From: Lacrimispora xylanolytica
GTDB taxonomy: Bacteria > Bacillota > Clostridia > Lachnospirales > Lachnospiraceae
DNA length: 64,000 nt
Reading direction: 5' to 3'
Assembly: GCF_026723765.1 (NCBI RefSeq)
Contig: NZ_CP113524.1
Location: 2,031,001-2,095,000 of the forward strand
Shown here: piece after piece, positions 42,627-51,418 of the stretch
Layout of the letters: each line of letters begins with the position of its first letter
Numbering within the stretch: the stretch's first letter is position 1
The notes under the pieces: model-generated
Database searches by the model: none
What the model saw: the letters and a program-made list of their open reading frames with translations, nothing else
What the model was told of the DNA's origin: nothing
Made by a program: the position numbers and the translations under genes

Positions 42627-44759
42627 ATGACAGGTGAGCAATTAACACAGCGAAAAGATATGCTTTTAAAGCTGTTTGAAGACCCTGCCTATGTTCCGAT
42701 GAAGATAAAGGAGATTGCCATACTCCTGGATGTTCCAAAGGGCCAGAGGGAGGATTTAAAGGAAGTGCTGGATGTCCTTGTTTCAGAAGGTAAAATCGGC
42801 ATTACACAAAAAGGAAAATATGGAAAGCCGGACATTGGTTCCATAGCCGGAGTTTTTTTCGGCCATCCCAAAGGCTTTGGGTTTGTTGCAGTTGAGGGAA
42901 TGGAACAGGATGTATTTATTCCCGAGGAGAAGGCGGGTGGAGCGCTCCATGGAGACACCGTACTTATTTCCGTGGAATCAGAGCCTTCCAATGGAAAACG
43001 GTCAGAAGGCCGTGTTTTAAAGGTAGTTAACCATGCTAACAGTGAAATTGTTGGTTTTTATCAGAAAAACAAGAACTTCGGGTTTGTGATACCGGATAAC
43101 CAGAAGCTTTCCAAGGATATATTTGTTCCTCAGGGAAAAGATATGGGAGCGGTAAACGGCCATAAGGTTGTTGTAAAGGTAACAGATTTTGGTGGTCCGG
43201 GGAGAAAGCCGGAAGGAGTCATTACGGAAATTCTTGGGCATGTCAATGATCCGGGAACTGATATTCTTTCCATTGTCCGTGCTTACGGTCTTGCAGAGGA
43301 GTTCCCTGACAGTGTTATGAAGCAGGTGGCAGCCGTTCCTGATGAGATTGATGGAAAGGACATGCAGGGTCGTCTGGATTTAAGAGAACTTCAGACGGTG
43401 ACCATAGACGGGGAAGATGCCAAGGATCTTGATGACGCAATTACCATATCTAAAAAGGGTGATGTGTATACCCTTGGAGTCCATATTGCGGATGTGACCA
43501 ACTATGTAACAGAACACAGCCCTCTTGATGAAGAAGCCCTAAAAAGAGCGACCAGCGTCTATCTTGTTGATCGGGTCATTCCTATGCTGCCTCATAAGCT
43601 TTCAAACGGAATCTGCTCTTTAAATCAGGGAGAAGACCGTCTGGCCTTAAGCTGTATGATGGATATTGATGGAAACGGAGATGTTACTGGTCACAGAATT
43701 GCTGAAACTGTAATTAAAGTAGACCGGAGAATGACATATACAGCAGTTAATGCCATTGTAACAGACCGTGACGAGGCTGTGATGAAGGAATATGAAGAAT
43801 TTGTACCAATGTTCTTCTTAATGAAGGAGCTGGCAGATATTCTCAGGGAAAAAAGGAAAAAAAGAGGCTCCATTGACTTTGATTTCCCAGAGACAAAGGT
43901 CATTCTTGATGAAAGAGGAAAACCTATAGAGATCAAGCCTTATGACCGAAATGCAGCAACTAAGATCATTGAAGACTTTATGCTGATGGCAAATGAGACT
44001 GTAGCGGAAGATTATTTCTGGCAGGAGATTCCCTTCCTTTACCGGACACATGATAATCCAGATCCGGAAAAGATGAAGAGTCTTGCGACTCTCATTAATA
44101 ACTTTGGTTATTCCATCCGCTTGCATAATGGAGAGGTCTATCCAAAAGAAGTACAGAAGCTTTTGGCAAACGCTGAGGATACACCAGAGGAGGCGCTCAT
44201 CAGCCGTCTTGCCTTACGGTCCATGAAGCAGGCGAAGTACACGGTTGGTAACACAGGACATTTCGGTCTGGCAGCCAAGTATTATACTCATTTTACTTCA
44301 CCCATTCGAAGATATCCTGACCTACAGATCCACCGGATCATCAAAGAAAACTTAAGGTCTGGGTTAAGTGAGAAGCGAATCAAGCATTACGACAAGATAT
44401 TAAGTCAGGTCTCGGTTCAGTCTTCTACGATGGAACGGAGAGCCGATGAGGCAGAGAGAGAAACCATAAAGCTTAAGAAATGCGAATATATGTCAAAATA
44501 TATTGGGGAAGAATTCGATGGTGTTATTTCCGGTGTAACCAACTGGGGACTTTATGTAGAGCTTCCTAATACCGTTGAAGGTATGATTCATGTAAACCAG
44601 CTTCAGGATGATTATTATCATTTTGTCGAGGAACATTATGAGCTGGTAGGAGAGATGACAAGAAAGACATATAAGCTGGGGCAGCCCATTCGTGTTGTTG
44701 TGGAGGGGACTGATAAGCTTTTACGTACCATTGATTTTGTTCCGGCAAAAAAATTATAA
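42627..44759 (+). CDS. rnr: Ribonuclease R
   Basis: 710 aa. N-terminal winged helix (about 1-65), two cold-shock domains (about 70-215, including FFGHPKGFGFVAVEG and KNKNFGFVIP), the RNB catalytic domain with the four-Asp centre DGEDAKDLDDAITIS (about 262-276), and a C-terminal S1 domain (GVISGVTNWGLYVELPN). It degrades structured RNA 3' to 5' and works with tmRNA-SmpB in ribosome rescue. The Lys/Arg-rich tail of long RNase R forms is absent. In this genome the usual partner smpB lies 12 kb further on, beyond the pyrimidine locus. Confidence 0.95.
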   Translation: MTGEQLTQRKDMLLKLFEDPAYVPMKIKEIAILLDVPKGQREDLKEVLDVLVSEGKIGITQKGKYGKPDIGSIAGVFFGHPKGFGFVAVEGMEQDVFIPEEKAGGALHGDTVLISVESEPSNGKRSEGRVLKVVNHANSEIVGFYQKNKNFGFVIPDNQKLSKDIFVPQGKDMGAVNGHKVVVKVTDFGGPGRKPEGVITEILGHVNDPGTDILSIVRAYGLAEEFPDSVMKQVAAVPDEIDGKDMQGRLDLRELQTVTIDGEDAKDLDDAITISKKGDVYTLGVHIADVTNYVTEHSPLDEEALKRATSVYLVDRVIPMLPHKLSNGICSLNQGEDRLALSCMMDIDGNGDVTGHRIAETVIKVDRRMTYTAVNAIVTDRDEAVMKEYEEFVPMFFLMKELADILREKRKKRGSIDFDFPETKVILDERGKPIEIKPYDRNAATKIIEDFMLMANETVAEDYFWQEIPFLYRTHDNPDPEKMKSLATLINNFGYSIRLHNGEVYPKEVQKLLANAEDTPEEALISRLALRSMKQAKYTVGNTGHFGLAAKYYTHFTSPIRRYPDLQIHRIIKENLRSGLSEKRIKHYDKILSQVSVQSSTMERRADEAERETIKLKKCEYMSKYIGEEFDGVISGVTNWGLYVELPNTVEGMIHVNQLQDDYYHFVEEHYELVGEMTRKTYKLGQPIRVVVEGTDKLLRTIDFVPAKKL

Positions 44760-44772
44760 ATAGGATTTATGA

Positions 44773-44815
44773 CAGGGATTTAATTTTGCAAGGTCAGAAT
44801 TATATCCCTGTTTTT
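44773..44815 (+). terminator. Terminator after rnr
   Basis: CAGGGAT (44773-44779) pairs with ATCCCTG (44804-44810), followed by TTTTT. Confidence 0.65.
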
Positions 44816-44861
44816 GTCATGAAATCTTTACTTAAGAAATAAAAATGATGTCAGAAAGGCC

Positions 44862-44889
44862 TTGATTTGCCTGAAAAATCCGGTATAAT
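44862..44889 (+). promoter_or_regulatory. Promoter of the PucR-family gene
   Basis: TTGATT (44862-44867), 16-bp spacer, TATAAT (44884-44889). Confidence 0.65.
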
Positions 44890-44915
44890 AGGGAAAACCA
44901 GATAGGAGGGCTTCT

Positions 44916-46076
44916 ATGGCAATTGTCGTAAAAAAACTAGTAAAGAACGCTTATTTCTTATATAAGATGGAATTAGTTGCCGGAAGAAATGGGATGAATA
45001 ATCTGGTTCAGTGGGTTCACATCATTGAAGATGATGCTGTAAGCCCGTTTTTACATGGATATGAACTGGTATTTACCGCCGGAATCTTAAATCAATCGGA
45101 CCACTGGCTTCTTGACTTTGCAAAAAAGCTGAATCAGTCAGGAGTCAGTGCCTTTGTAGTTAATTTAGGGCCTCATACCAGAGAAATACCAAAGGAAGTG
45201 GCTGCATATTGTGATGAGGTGAATATGCCGTTATTTACCATACCATGGGAAACCCGTATGGTTGATATGACCAGGGATTTCTGCCGCCGGATCATGCAAA
45301 ATGACAATGTGGAAAACACCATGTCAACGACCATTAAGAATATTATTTTTAATGTGGGTGATCTGGAATCCCAGATACTTCAGATGGAACGCTATGGCTA
45401 TAAACGAAGTGATACCTTTTGCTTTATCAGTCTTCTGGCGGATAAAAAAGATTCTGCAGAATACGAAGAATATATGGATCGGCTCACCATATATGCAGAA
45501 AAAACAGCTAGAAAGATTCATGAATTATTTATTTCCTTTACTTATAAAGAAAATCTTGTGTTTGTTCTGGTTGCCTACACTGATGAGGAAATAGAATCTT
45601 TTGTCAAAGACTTTTTTGATTATGTAAAACGAGACAACAATGAAGCTCTGGTTCACATGGGAATCAGCTCAAACCAGCCAGGAATCTATAATCAGGAACA
45701 GAATTTTGAACGGTCTATTTCTGCCATGGAAATGGCGGCAAGGCAGAAGGAAAGTGTACTTTATTATGACCAAATGAGTATTTATAAAATCCTTTATGCG
45801 GTAAAGGAGAAGTCTGTATTAAGAAACTTCTACAGTGAATCCATTGGTCTTTTAGAGAAATACGACAGAGAAAATAACACAGATTTAGTGACTTTATTAA
45901 AAACATATCTGGAAAATAACGGAAGCCTCCAATTGGTTTCAGAAAAAATGTACATTCATCGTAACACAGTGACTAACCAGTTAAAAAGAATTGAGACGAT
46001 TACGGGCTTTAATCCCATGGAATTAGAAGATAAGGTAAAATTGTATCTTGGCTTTTATATTCAGGATATCATTTGA
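44916..46076 (+). CDS. PucR family transcriptional regulator
   Basis: 386 aa. N-terminal PucR domain (about 1-125: GMNNLVQWVHIIED, VFTAGI, VNLGPHTREIPKEVAAYCDE), a central GGDEF-like region, and the C-terminal PucR-type helix-turn-helix (LKTYLENNGSLQLVSEKMYI HRNTVTNQLKRIE, about 325-357). PucR regulators activate purine or other nitrogenous-base catabolism. It opens the pyrimidine-degradation locus, is co-oriented with it, and probably binds near 46143-46158 in the operon promoter. Confidence 0.92.
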   Translation: MAIVVKKLVKNAYFLYKMELVAGRNGMNNLVQWVHIIEDDAVSPFLHGYELVFTAGILNQSDHWLLDFAKKLNQSGVSAFVVNLGPHTREIPKEVAAYCDEVNMPLFTIPWETRMVDMTRDFCRRIMQNDNVENTMSTTIKNIIFNVGDLESQILQMERYGYKRSDTFCFISLLADKKDSAEYEEYMDRLTIYAEKTARKIHELFISFTYKENLVFVLVAYTDEEIESFVKDFFDYVKRDNNEALVHMGISSNQPGIYNQEQNFERSISAMEMAARQKESVLYYDQMSIYKILYAVKEKSVLRNFYSESIGLLEKYDRENNTDLVTLLKTYLENNGSLQLVSEKMYIHRNTVTNQLKRIETITGFNPMELEDKVKLYLGFYIQDII

Positions 46077-46142
46077 TACCAATGCAAAATGCTCGTTTTG
46101 CCTTACAAAACAGCCTTTTTCAACCCATTGACAGAATCTTGA

Positions 46143-46158
46143 TTGTGCAGATGCACAA
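46143..46158. promoter_or_regulatory. Palindrome, candidate PucR operator
   Basis: TTGTGCA-GA-TGCACAA, a perfect 7-bp inverted repeat, 21 bp upstream of the -35 element of the promoter at 46180. Confidence 0.6.
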
Positions 46159-46179
46159 TTATCTTTGTTCAACTGCTGG

Positions 46180-46209
46180 TTGCAATCCAGGTTTGACTGT
46201 GCTTATAAT
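46180..46209 (+). promoter_or_regulatory. Promoter of the pyrimidine-degradation operon
   Basis: TTGCAA (46180-46185), 18-bp spacer, TATAAT (46204-46209). Start would be near 46216, giving a leader of about 124 nt. Confidence 0.65.
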
Positions 46210-46281
46210 ACTACCATGTCAAACACGGAAGGAAATACAAAGAAAAACCACAGCGTATTTACTTCTCAAAAAATAATGAAT

Positions 46282-46324
46282 GCAGCGACGATGCTACAAA
46301 AGCCATCGGTCCGCTGCTTTTTTT
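46282..46324 (+). terminator. Leader terminator (attenuator) directly upstream of the first RBS
   Basis: GCAGCG (46282-46287) pairs with CGCTGC (46312-46317), inner CGATG (46289-46293) with CATCG (46304-46308), followed by seven T. The ribosome binding site AGGAGG begins four bases after the T-run, so there is no room for another promoter: transcription of the operon must pass this terminator. Confidence 0.75.
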
Positions 46325-46339
46325 GTAGGAGGAATTAGA

Positions 46340-47674
46340 ATGAAAGGTGAAGAAATTAAAAGTACCTTAATGGAATACAACTTACAGTCCTGGAGCAAGC
46401 AAAAAAGCATTAATCCGATTTCAGTTGAAAAGGCAGAAGGGATTTATTTTTGGGATTACGATGGTAACCGCTATAGTGACATGTCATCTCAGCTTGTAAA
46501 TATGAATCTTGGTTTTGGCAATCCGGCCATCAGCCAGGCAATTAAGAATCAGGTGGATCAGTACTGTTTCGTTGGCCCCTCCTACGGTGCCGAGTCAAGA
46601 GCCATTCTTGCAAAGAAGATCATCGGTCTTATGCCTGATAATATGGGAAAGGTCTTCTTTACCAATGCAGGAGCAGAATCCAATGAAAATGCAGTAAAAA
46701 TTGCAAGAATGTTTACAGGAAAACATAAGATTTTCAGCCGGTATAGAAGCTACCACGGATCTTCCTTTGGAGCTGGTAATTTAACAGGAGAGCCGAGAAG
46801 ATATACCTTAGAGCCAGGCGTTCCAGGTTTTGTAAAATTTTTTGACCCCTATGTCTACAGAGAAGGAATTGAATTTGATTCAGAAGAATTGGCTTCCTCC
46901 TATTACTTAAAGAAACTGGAAGAGCAAATTCAGTATGAGGGCCCGGACAGCGTAGCCGCAATCGTCATGGAGACCATTACCGGATCTAACGGAATCTTAA
47001 TTCCGCCTAAGGGTTATATGCCTGGGGTACGTGCACTTTGTGATAAGTATGGAATCTTAATGATCTGCGATGAGGTCATGACTGGATGGTGCAGGACCGG
47101 AAAGATGTTTGCCTTTGAACACTTTGAAGTTAAGCCGGATATCGTGACCTTTGCTAAAGGAGTTACCTGCGGATATGTTCCTCTTGGAGGCGTGGTGGTA
47201 AGCAAAGAAATTGCAGCCTATTTTGATGATAACCTCTTATCCTGCGGACTTACATACAGCGGTCACCCTCTATCTTGTGCAGCGGGCGTTGCATGTGTAA
47301 ATTATTATGAAGAAGCAGATATTTTAACCAACGTAAATAAGGTGGGCCAGGTATTAGGTGAAGTGCTGGAAGAGTTGAAGCAGCACCATAAAAGTGTAGG
47401 AGATGTTCGCTACATTGGCTTATTCTCAGCAGTGGAACTGGTGAAGGATAAGGAGACGAAGGAGCCGCTGGTGCCATACGGAAAAGATCCAAAGGGCATC
47501 ATGGGAAAAATTACTGGGCTTTTAAAAGAACGGAAGTTTATGACTTACACCCATGAGAATATGGTATTAGTTGCCCCTCCCCTTATCATTACAGAGGAGC
47601 AGCTGAGAGAAGAACTGAAGAAATTAGATGAGGTACTAACGATTGTTGATCAGGAACTTTTAACTTATGCTTAG
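46340..47674 (+). CDS. Class III aminotransferase (probable beta-alanine transaminase)
   Basis: 444 aa from the ATG at 46340 behind AGGAGG; the longer frame from 46280 overlaps the leader terminator. Class III omega-aminotransferase fold: FFTNAGAESNENAVKIAR (cofactor phosphate loop), YRSYHGSS, ICDEVMTGWCRTG (Asp contacting the PLP ring), and the PLP-lysine in VTFAKGVTCGYVPLG (about residue 275). By context it would transfer the amino group of beta-alanine to an oxo acid, giving malonate semialdehyde. Taurine- or GABA-type substrates are alternatives. First structural gene of the operon. Confidence 0.88.
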   Translation: MKGEEIKSTLMEYNLQSWSKQKSINPISVEKAEGIYFWDYDGNRYSDMSSQLVNMNLGFGNPAISQAIKNQVDQYCFVGPSYGAESRAILAKKIIGLMPDNMGKVFFTNAGAESNENAVKIARMFTGKHKIFSRYRSYHGSSFGAGNLTGEPRRYTLEPGVPGFVKFFDPYVYREGIEFDSEELASSYYLKKLEEQIQYEGPDSVAAIVMETITGSNGILIPPKGYMPGVRALCDKYGILMICDEVMTGWCRTGKMFAFEHFEVKPDIVTFAKGVTCGYVPLGGVVVSKEIAAYFDDNLLSCGLTYSGHPLSCAAGVACVNYYEEADILTNVNKVGQVLGEVLEELKQHHKSVGDVRYIGLFSAVELVKDKETKEPLVPYGKDPKGIMGKITGLLKERKFMTYTHENMVLVAPPLIITEEQLREELKKLDEVLTIVDQELLTYA

Positions 47675-47688
47675 AAAAGGGGTGGACT

Positions 47689-48840
47689 ATGGCAACTAAA
47701 TTTATGTTACCAGGGCAGACAATGTTAGGCGCAGATGCATTGGAACACAGTGAAGATGCAATCAAAAGTCTGGGAAAGAAAGCGTTTATCGTAACTGGAA
47801 AAGTAGTAACAAAGACGGGAACAGTTTCTATACTGACAGGATATCTTGACCGATGGAACATAGAACACACCATATTTAATGACATAACCGGCGAGCCAAC
47901 GGATGAGATGATTCTCGCCGGAGTAACGGCTTATAAGGATTCCAATTGTGATTTCATCATTGGAATCGGAGGTGGAAGTCCTTTAGACAGCGCCAAGGCG
48001 ATTGGAGCCATGACAGCGTTAGACGGAGACATCTCTGATTATATGGGACAGGAGCTAAAAGGCAAATTCCCTCCATTGGTACTCATACCCACCACAGCTG
48101 GAACCGGCTCGGAAACAACCAAATTCACTGTTATTAAGGATACAAAAAAAGGAATCAAGATGCTGTTAAAAGGCGATGATCTACTGCCTGAAATCGCCAT
48201 TATTGATCCTGAGTTTACCGTGACAGCACCTAAAAGCATTACGGCTGCCACCGGCATGGATGCCCTGACTCATGCAGTGGAATCTTATATATCCAAAAAG
48301 GCAAATGCCCTTACCGATACGTATGCATTATCTGCAATTAAGCGTATTTTTCAGTATCTTCCTCTTGCCTATGAGGACGGAACGAATTTAAAAGCAAGAG
48401 AGGAGATGGCAATAGCCGCATTCGAAGCCGGTGTCTGCATTAATAATGCTTCGGTAACCATTGTTCATGGCATGAGCCGGCCCATTGGAGCGCTTTTTCA
48501 CATACCTCATGGAATCTCCAATGCAATGATTATCTCAGAGTGCCTTTCTTATGTGGCAGATGGCTGTTACGACCGGTTTGCTGCTATGGCCAGGGTAATT
48601 GGCGCGGCTAAGGAAGAAACGGACGAAAAAGAAGCCAGCAAAGCATTTTTTGCGGAACTGAATAAGCTTTGCGCGAAATGCCACATTCCTGCCATAAAGG
48701 AATATGGAATTAAAAAGGAAGACTTTGAAGCTGCCTTTGATAAGATGGCGAGTGATGCCATGGCAAGCGGAAGTCCTTCCAATACAAGAAAAGAGATAGG
48801 GAAAGAAGATTTGTTGAACATATACAGTAGATTGTTTTAA
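47689..48840 (+). CDS. Iron-containing alcohol dehydrogenase (possible 3-hydroxypropionate dehydrogenase)
   Basis: 383 aa, group III dehydrogenase. NAD(P) loop GIGGGSPLDSAKAIG (about 94-108), and the metal ligands in GMDALTHAVESY (Asp, His) and IVHGMSRPIGALFHIPHG (two His). It is 14 bp behind the aminotransferase gene, so the simplest role is reduction of malonate semialdehyde to 3-hydroxypropionate, disposing of electrons and of a reactive aldehyde. The substrate is inference from context; the family as such is certain. Confidence 0.9.
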   Translation: MATKFMLPGQTMLGADALEHSEDAIKSLGKKAFIVTGKVVTKTGTVSILTGYLDRWNIEHTIFNDITGEPTDEMILAGVTAYKDSNCDFIIGIGGGSPLDSAKAIGAMTALDGDISDYMGQELKGKFPPLVLIPTTAGTGSETTKFTVIKDTKKGIKMLLKGDDLLPEIAIIDPEFTVTAPKSITAATGMDALTHAVESYISKKANALTDTYALSAIKRIFQYLPLAYEDGTNLKAREEMAIAAFEAGVCINNASVTIVHGMSRPIGALFHIPHGISNAMIISECLSYVADGCYDRFAAMARVIGAAKEETDEKEASKAFFAELNKLCAKCHIPAIKEYGIKKEDFEAAFDKMASDAMASGSPSNTRKEIGKEDLLNIYSRLF

Positions 48841-48874
48841 ATCATGATACTTCCTACTTATCGTAATTAACTTA

Positions 48875-48906
48875 CAAGGGTGTAAGGCGAAAGCTTTACA
48901 CCCTTG
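48875..48906 (+). other. Intercistronic GNRA-type hairpin
   Basis: CAAGGGTGTAAGGC pairs with GCTTTACACCCTTG (one G-U pair) around a GAAA loop; no T-run. Between the dehydrogenase and transporter genes: a processing or stability element, or weak terminator. Confidence 0.55.
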
Positions 48907-48928
48907 TCTGCATAACAGGAGGACTTAA

Positions 48929-49756
48929 ATGGTGAACGTAGAAAATATAGAGGAAGAATTTAAAGAAAGAGACCCAGCCCTTCCCAGAGAAACTGAGATT
49001 AAGATTGAAAACCTGAGCGTGAAATTTCCTGACAAAGATGGAGGAGAGCCGATTGTCGCTTTATCCAACGTGAATCTGGAAATCAAGCAAGGTGAATTTA
49101 TCTCTCTTTTAGGGCCATCGGGATGTGGAAAAACAACCTTACTTCGGACAATTGCCGATTTACAGGAAAAGACGTCAGGGACTATTTCCGTTCGGGGCCT
49201 GTCACCAAGAGAGATCCGCCTGCAGAAAAAATATGGTATTGTATTTCAGTCCCCGGTACTTTATGAATGGCGGACGGTACGAAGAAATGTATGTATGCCT
49301 ATGGAGCTTCTTGGAATGCCCAAAAAGGACCGGACGAAGCGGGTAACTAAAATGCTTGAGCTGGTGGGGCTGATGGAATTTGGACAGAAATACCCTCATG
49401 AATTAAGCGGAGGCATGCAGCAAAGAGTCAATATCGCAAGAGCCCTGGCAATTCGTCCGGAGATACTTTTAATGGATGAACCATTTTCAGCCCTTGATGA
49501 ATTCACGAAGGAAAAACTGCACGAAGATCTTTTGCGCATCTGGCAAAAGACCAATAAAACCATATTATTTGTGACCCATAATATTCAGGAGGCCGTTTAT
49601 TTATCAGACCGGGTTGTTGTTTTATCTCCACATCCAGGCCGTGTATCTGCCATTGTGGATATTGACCTTCCAAGACCAAGACCCATAGAAATGAAGGAAA
49701 CCCAGGAGTTTAATGCCTTGGTATCTAAGGTAAGAAACAGCTTTGAGGGGGTATGA
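48929..49756 (+). CDS. ABC importer ATP-binding subunit (SsuB/TauB/ThiZ type)
   Basis: 275 aa. Walker A GPSGCGKTTLLR, Q-loop FQSPVLYEW, signature LSGGMQQRVNIA, Walker B ILLMDEPFSALDE, switch His in FVTHNIQEAVYLSDRV: an active importer ATPase of the nitrate/sulfonate/thiamine-precursor class. The first 20 residues are an acidic extension. The stop overlaps the next gene's start (ATGA at 49753), so it is translationally coupled to the permease. Together with two permeases and a binding protein it should supply the substrate of this catabolic locus. Confidence 0.93.
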   Translation: MVNVENIEEEFKERDPALPRETEIKIENLSVKFPDKDGGEPIVALSNVNLEIKQGEFISLLGPSGCGKTTLLRTIADLQEKTSGTISVRGLSPREIRLQKKYGIVFQSPVLYEWRTVRRNVCMPMELLGMPKKDRTKRVTKMLELVGLMEFGQKYPHELSGGMQQRVNIARALAIRPEILLMDEPFSALDEFTKEKLHEDLLRIWQKTNKTILFVTHNIQEAVYLSDRVVVLSPHPGRVSAIVDIDLPRPRPIEMKETQEFNALVSKVRNSFEGV

Positions 49757-50571
49757 TTATGATACGGATGAAAAAAATACTCTCCTCCAAATATATGGTG
49801 ACCCTGGTTTGGGTTATAGGTTTAATCATTGTTTGGGAGATTGGGGCTACGGTCATTGAAGGAACCAAACGGTCTCCGGAGAATGTGCTGCCTCATCTTC
49901 ATCAGATCCTGGCTTCTGTTTTTACCACCAATAAGGTGAATGGAACTCAGACCGCATTTCAGATCGTGTTAAGCAATGCGGGAATTACTCTTCTTAGGGC
50001 AGGAATCGGGTTTGTCATAGGTGCTGGCTTAGGATTTGTTCTGGCACTGGTCATGAATCTCTTTCTGCCGGTTGAAAAAATATTATTTCCATATCTGATG
50101 ATGATTCAGATGATTCCTATCCTTGGTATGGCGCCTATCGTCCTTGCCATTACAAAGGACATTAATAAAAGCCGTATCATCATAGCAGCCATACTGACCT
50201 TTTATCCCGTTGCCACCAATACCCTGGCAGGTTTTAAATCAGTTGAAAAGGAAAAACACGAACTCATGTATTCTCTTGCAGCCAGTAAATTTGAGATATA
50301 TCGAAAGCTGCTCATCCCATCGTCTCTGCCTTATTTCTTTACAGGGCTTAAGATATCGGCACCAATGGCGATTACTGCGGCAATTCTGGTAGATACGTTA
50401 CAGGGCGGAGCAGGTCTTGGAACCGCACTTTCTCAATCCTTAAAGCATGCAACTACCATATATATTTTCTGGCAGATCGTATTTTTAAGCGCCATGATTG
50501 GAATCCTCAGCTTTTATCTCATGGTTTTACTGGAGCAGGCGATATCACCTTATAAGAGAAAGAAAAAGTAG
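49753..50571 (+). CDS. ABC importer permease 1 (SsuC-type)
   Basis: 272 aa, about six membrane helices. The cytoplasmic coupling motif is seen in AASKFEIYRKLLIPSSLPYF FTGLKIS (about residues 175-200). It starts within the stop of the ATPase gene (ATGA). A second, related permease follows 11 bp later, so the importer uses a heterodimeric channel, as some thiamine-precursor and riboflavin (RibXY-type) systems do. Substrate by context: pyrimidine or ureide. Confidence 0.9.
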   Translation: MIMIRMKKILSSKYMVTLVWVIGLIIVWEIGATVIEGTKRSPENVLPHLHQILASVFTTNKVNGTQTAFQIVLSNAGITLLRAGIGFVIGAGLGFVLALVMNLFLPVEKILFPYLMMIQMIPILGMAPIVLAITKDINKSRIIIAAILTFYPVATNTLAGFKSVEKEKHELMYSLAASKFEIYRKLLIPSSLPYFFTGLKISAPMAITAAILVDTLQGGAGLGTALSQSLKHATTIYIFWQIVFLSAMIGILSFYLMVLLEQAISPYKRKKK

Positions 50572-50582
50572 AGGGAGATAAC

Positions 50583-51392
50583 ATGAAGAAAAAAAGATAT
50601 CTGAAATGGGAGAAACAGTCCCTCACAACTGTTTTATATCCAGTCATATTTGGTATCCTTTTGCTGATTCTATGGCAGACACAGCTGTTGCACAAGATGA
50701 TAGGAGCTGATACCTTTGCACTGCCTCTTCCGGGAAGGATTTTAAATATTATTCTGGATAACGGGCCAGCCATTAGAAGGAATGTAACAGCCACTGTCAT
50801 TGTTGCGGCAGGAGGATTATTCTTTGGCTCTGTCTTTGGATATTTACTTGGAATCATTGCTACTGTGTTTCCCAAATGGGGAGCAGGGGGCTTAAGCATT
50901 GCATCTGCCATCAGTGCAGTTCCAATCATTGCAATTGCTCCCATACTTAATAATCTGACAAAGGATTTCAGCGATGATGCCAATATAAGAAGCATGTTTG
51001 CAAAGACCATCGTGGTTACAATCACCTGTACTGTGGCAATGAGCATCAACGCATACAGGGGATTAAATGAATTAAAGCCTTACAGTCTGGATTTAATGAA
51101 AAGCTATGCAGCAGGAAAATTAACGGTCTTTCTAAAGCTAAGAATTCCAAATAGCGTACCTTATATATTTGTTGCCTTACGTGTCAGCGTTCCAGCCAGT
51201 ATTATCAGCGCCCTGGTCAGTGAGTATTTTGCTGAATTTATTATAGGAGTTGGCAGACAGATCAGGGAAAATATTGTGCTCGCCCAATATGCAACGGCCT
51301 GGGCTTATATCGTAGTAGCATGTGCCATTGGAATTATTATGTACGGCATACTGCTTTGTGCGGAAGGAGCTTTGCTGAGAGGAAGAAAATAA
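50583..51392 (+). CDS. ABC importer permease 2 (SsuC-type)
   Basis: 269 aa, six membrane helices, with coupling motif YAAGKLTVFLKLRIPNSVPYI FVALRVS near residues 175-201 in the same place as permease 1. The two permeases are clear relatives but not recent duplicates. GAGGGAG precedes the ATG. The following gene, 26 bp on, is the lipoprotein binding component. Confidence 0.9.
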   Translation: MKKKRYLKWEKQSLTTVLYPVIFGILLLILWQTQLLHKMIGADTFALPLPGRILNIILDNGPAIRRNVTATVIVAAGGLFFGSVFGYLLGIIATVFPKWGAGGLSIASAISAVPIIAIAPILNNLTKDFSDDANIRSMFAKTIVVTITCTVAMSINAYRGLNELKPYSLDLMKSYAAGKLTVFLKLRIPNSVPYIFVALRVSVPASIISALVSEYFAEFIIGVGRQIRENIVLAQYATAWAYIVVACAIGIIMYGILLCAEGALLRGRK

Positions 51393-51418
51393 AAACTAGT
51401 TTAGAGGAGGAATTAATT

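Noticed and set aside
51320-51418. Longer start for the binding protein
   Set aside because: It overlaps the permease gene and would bury the lipoprotein signal peptide; the ATG at 51419 with GAGGAGG is clearly right.
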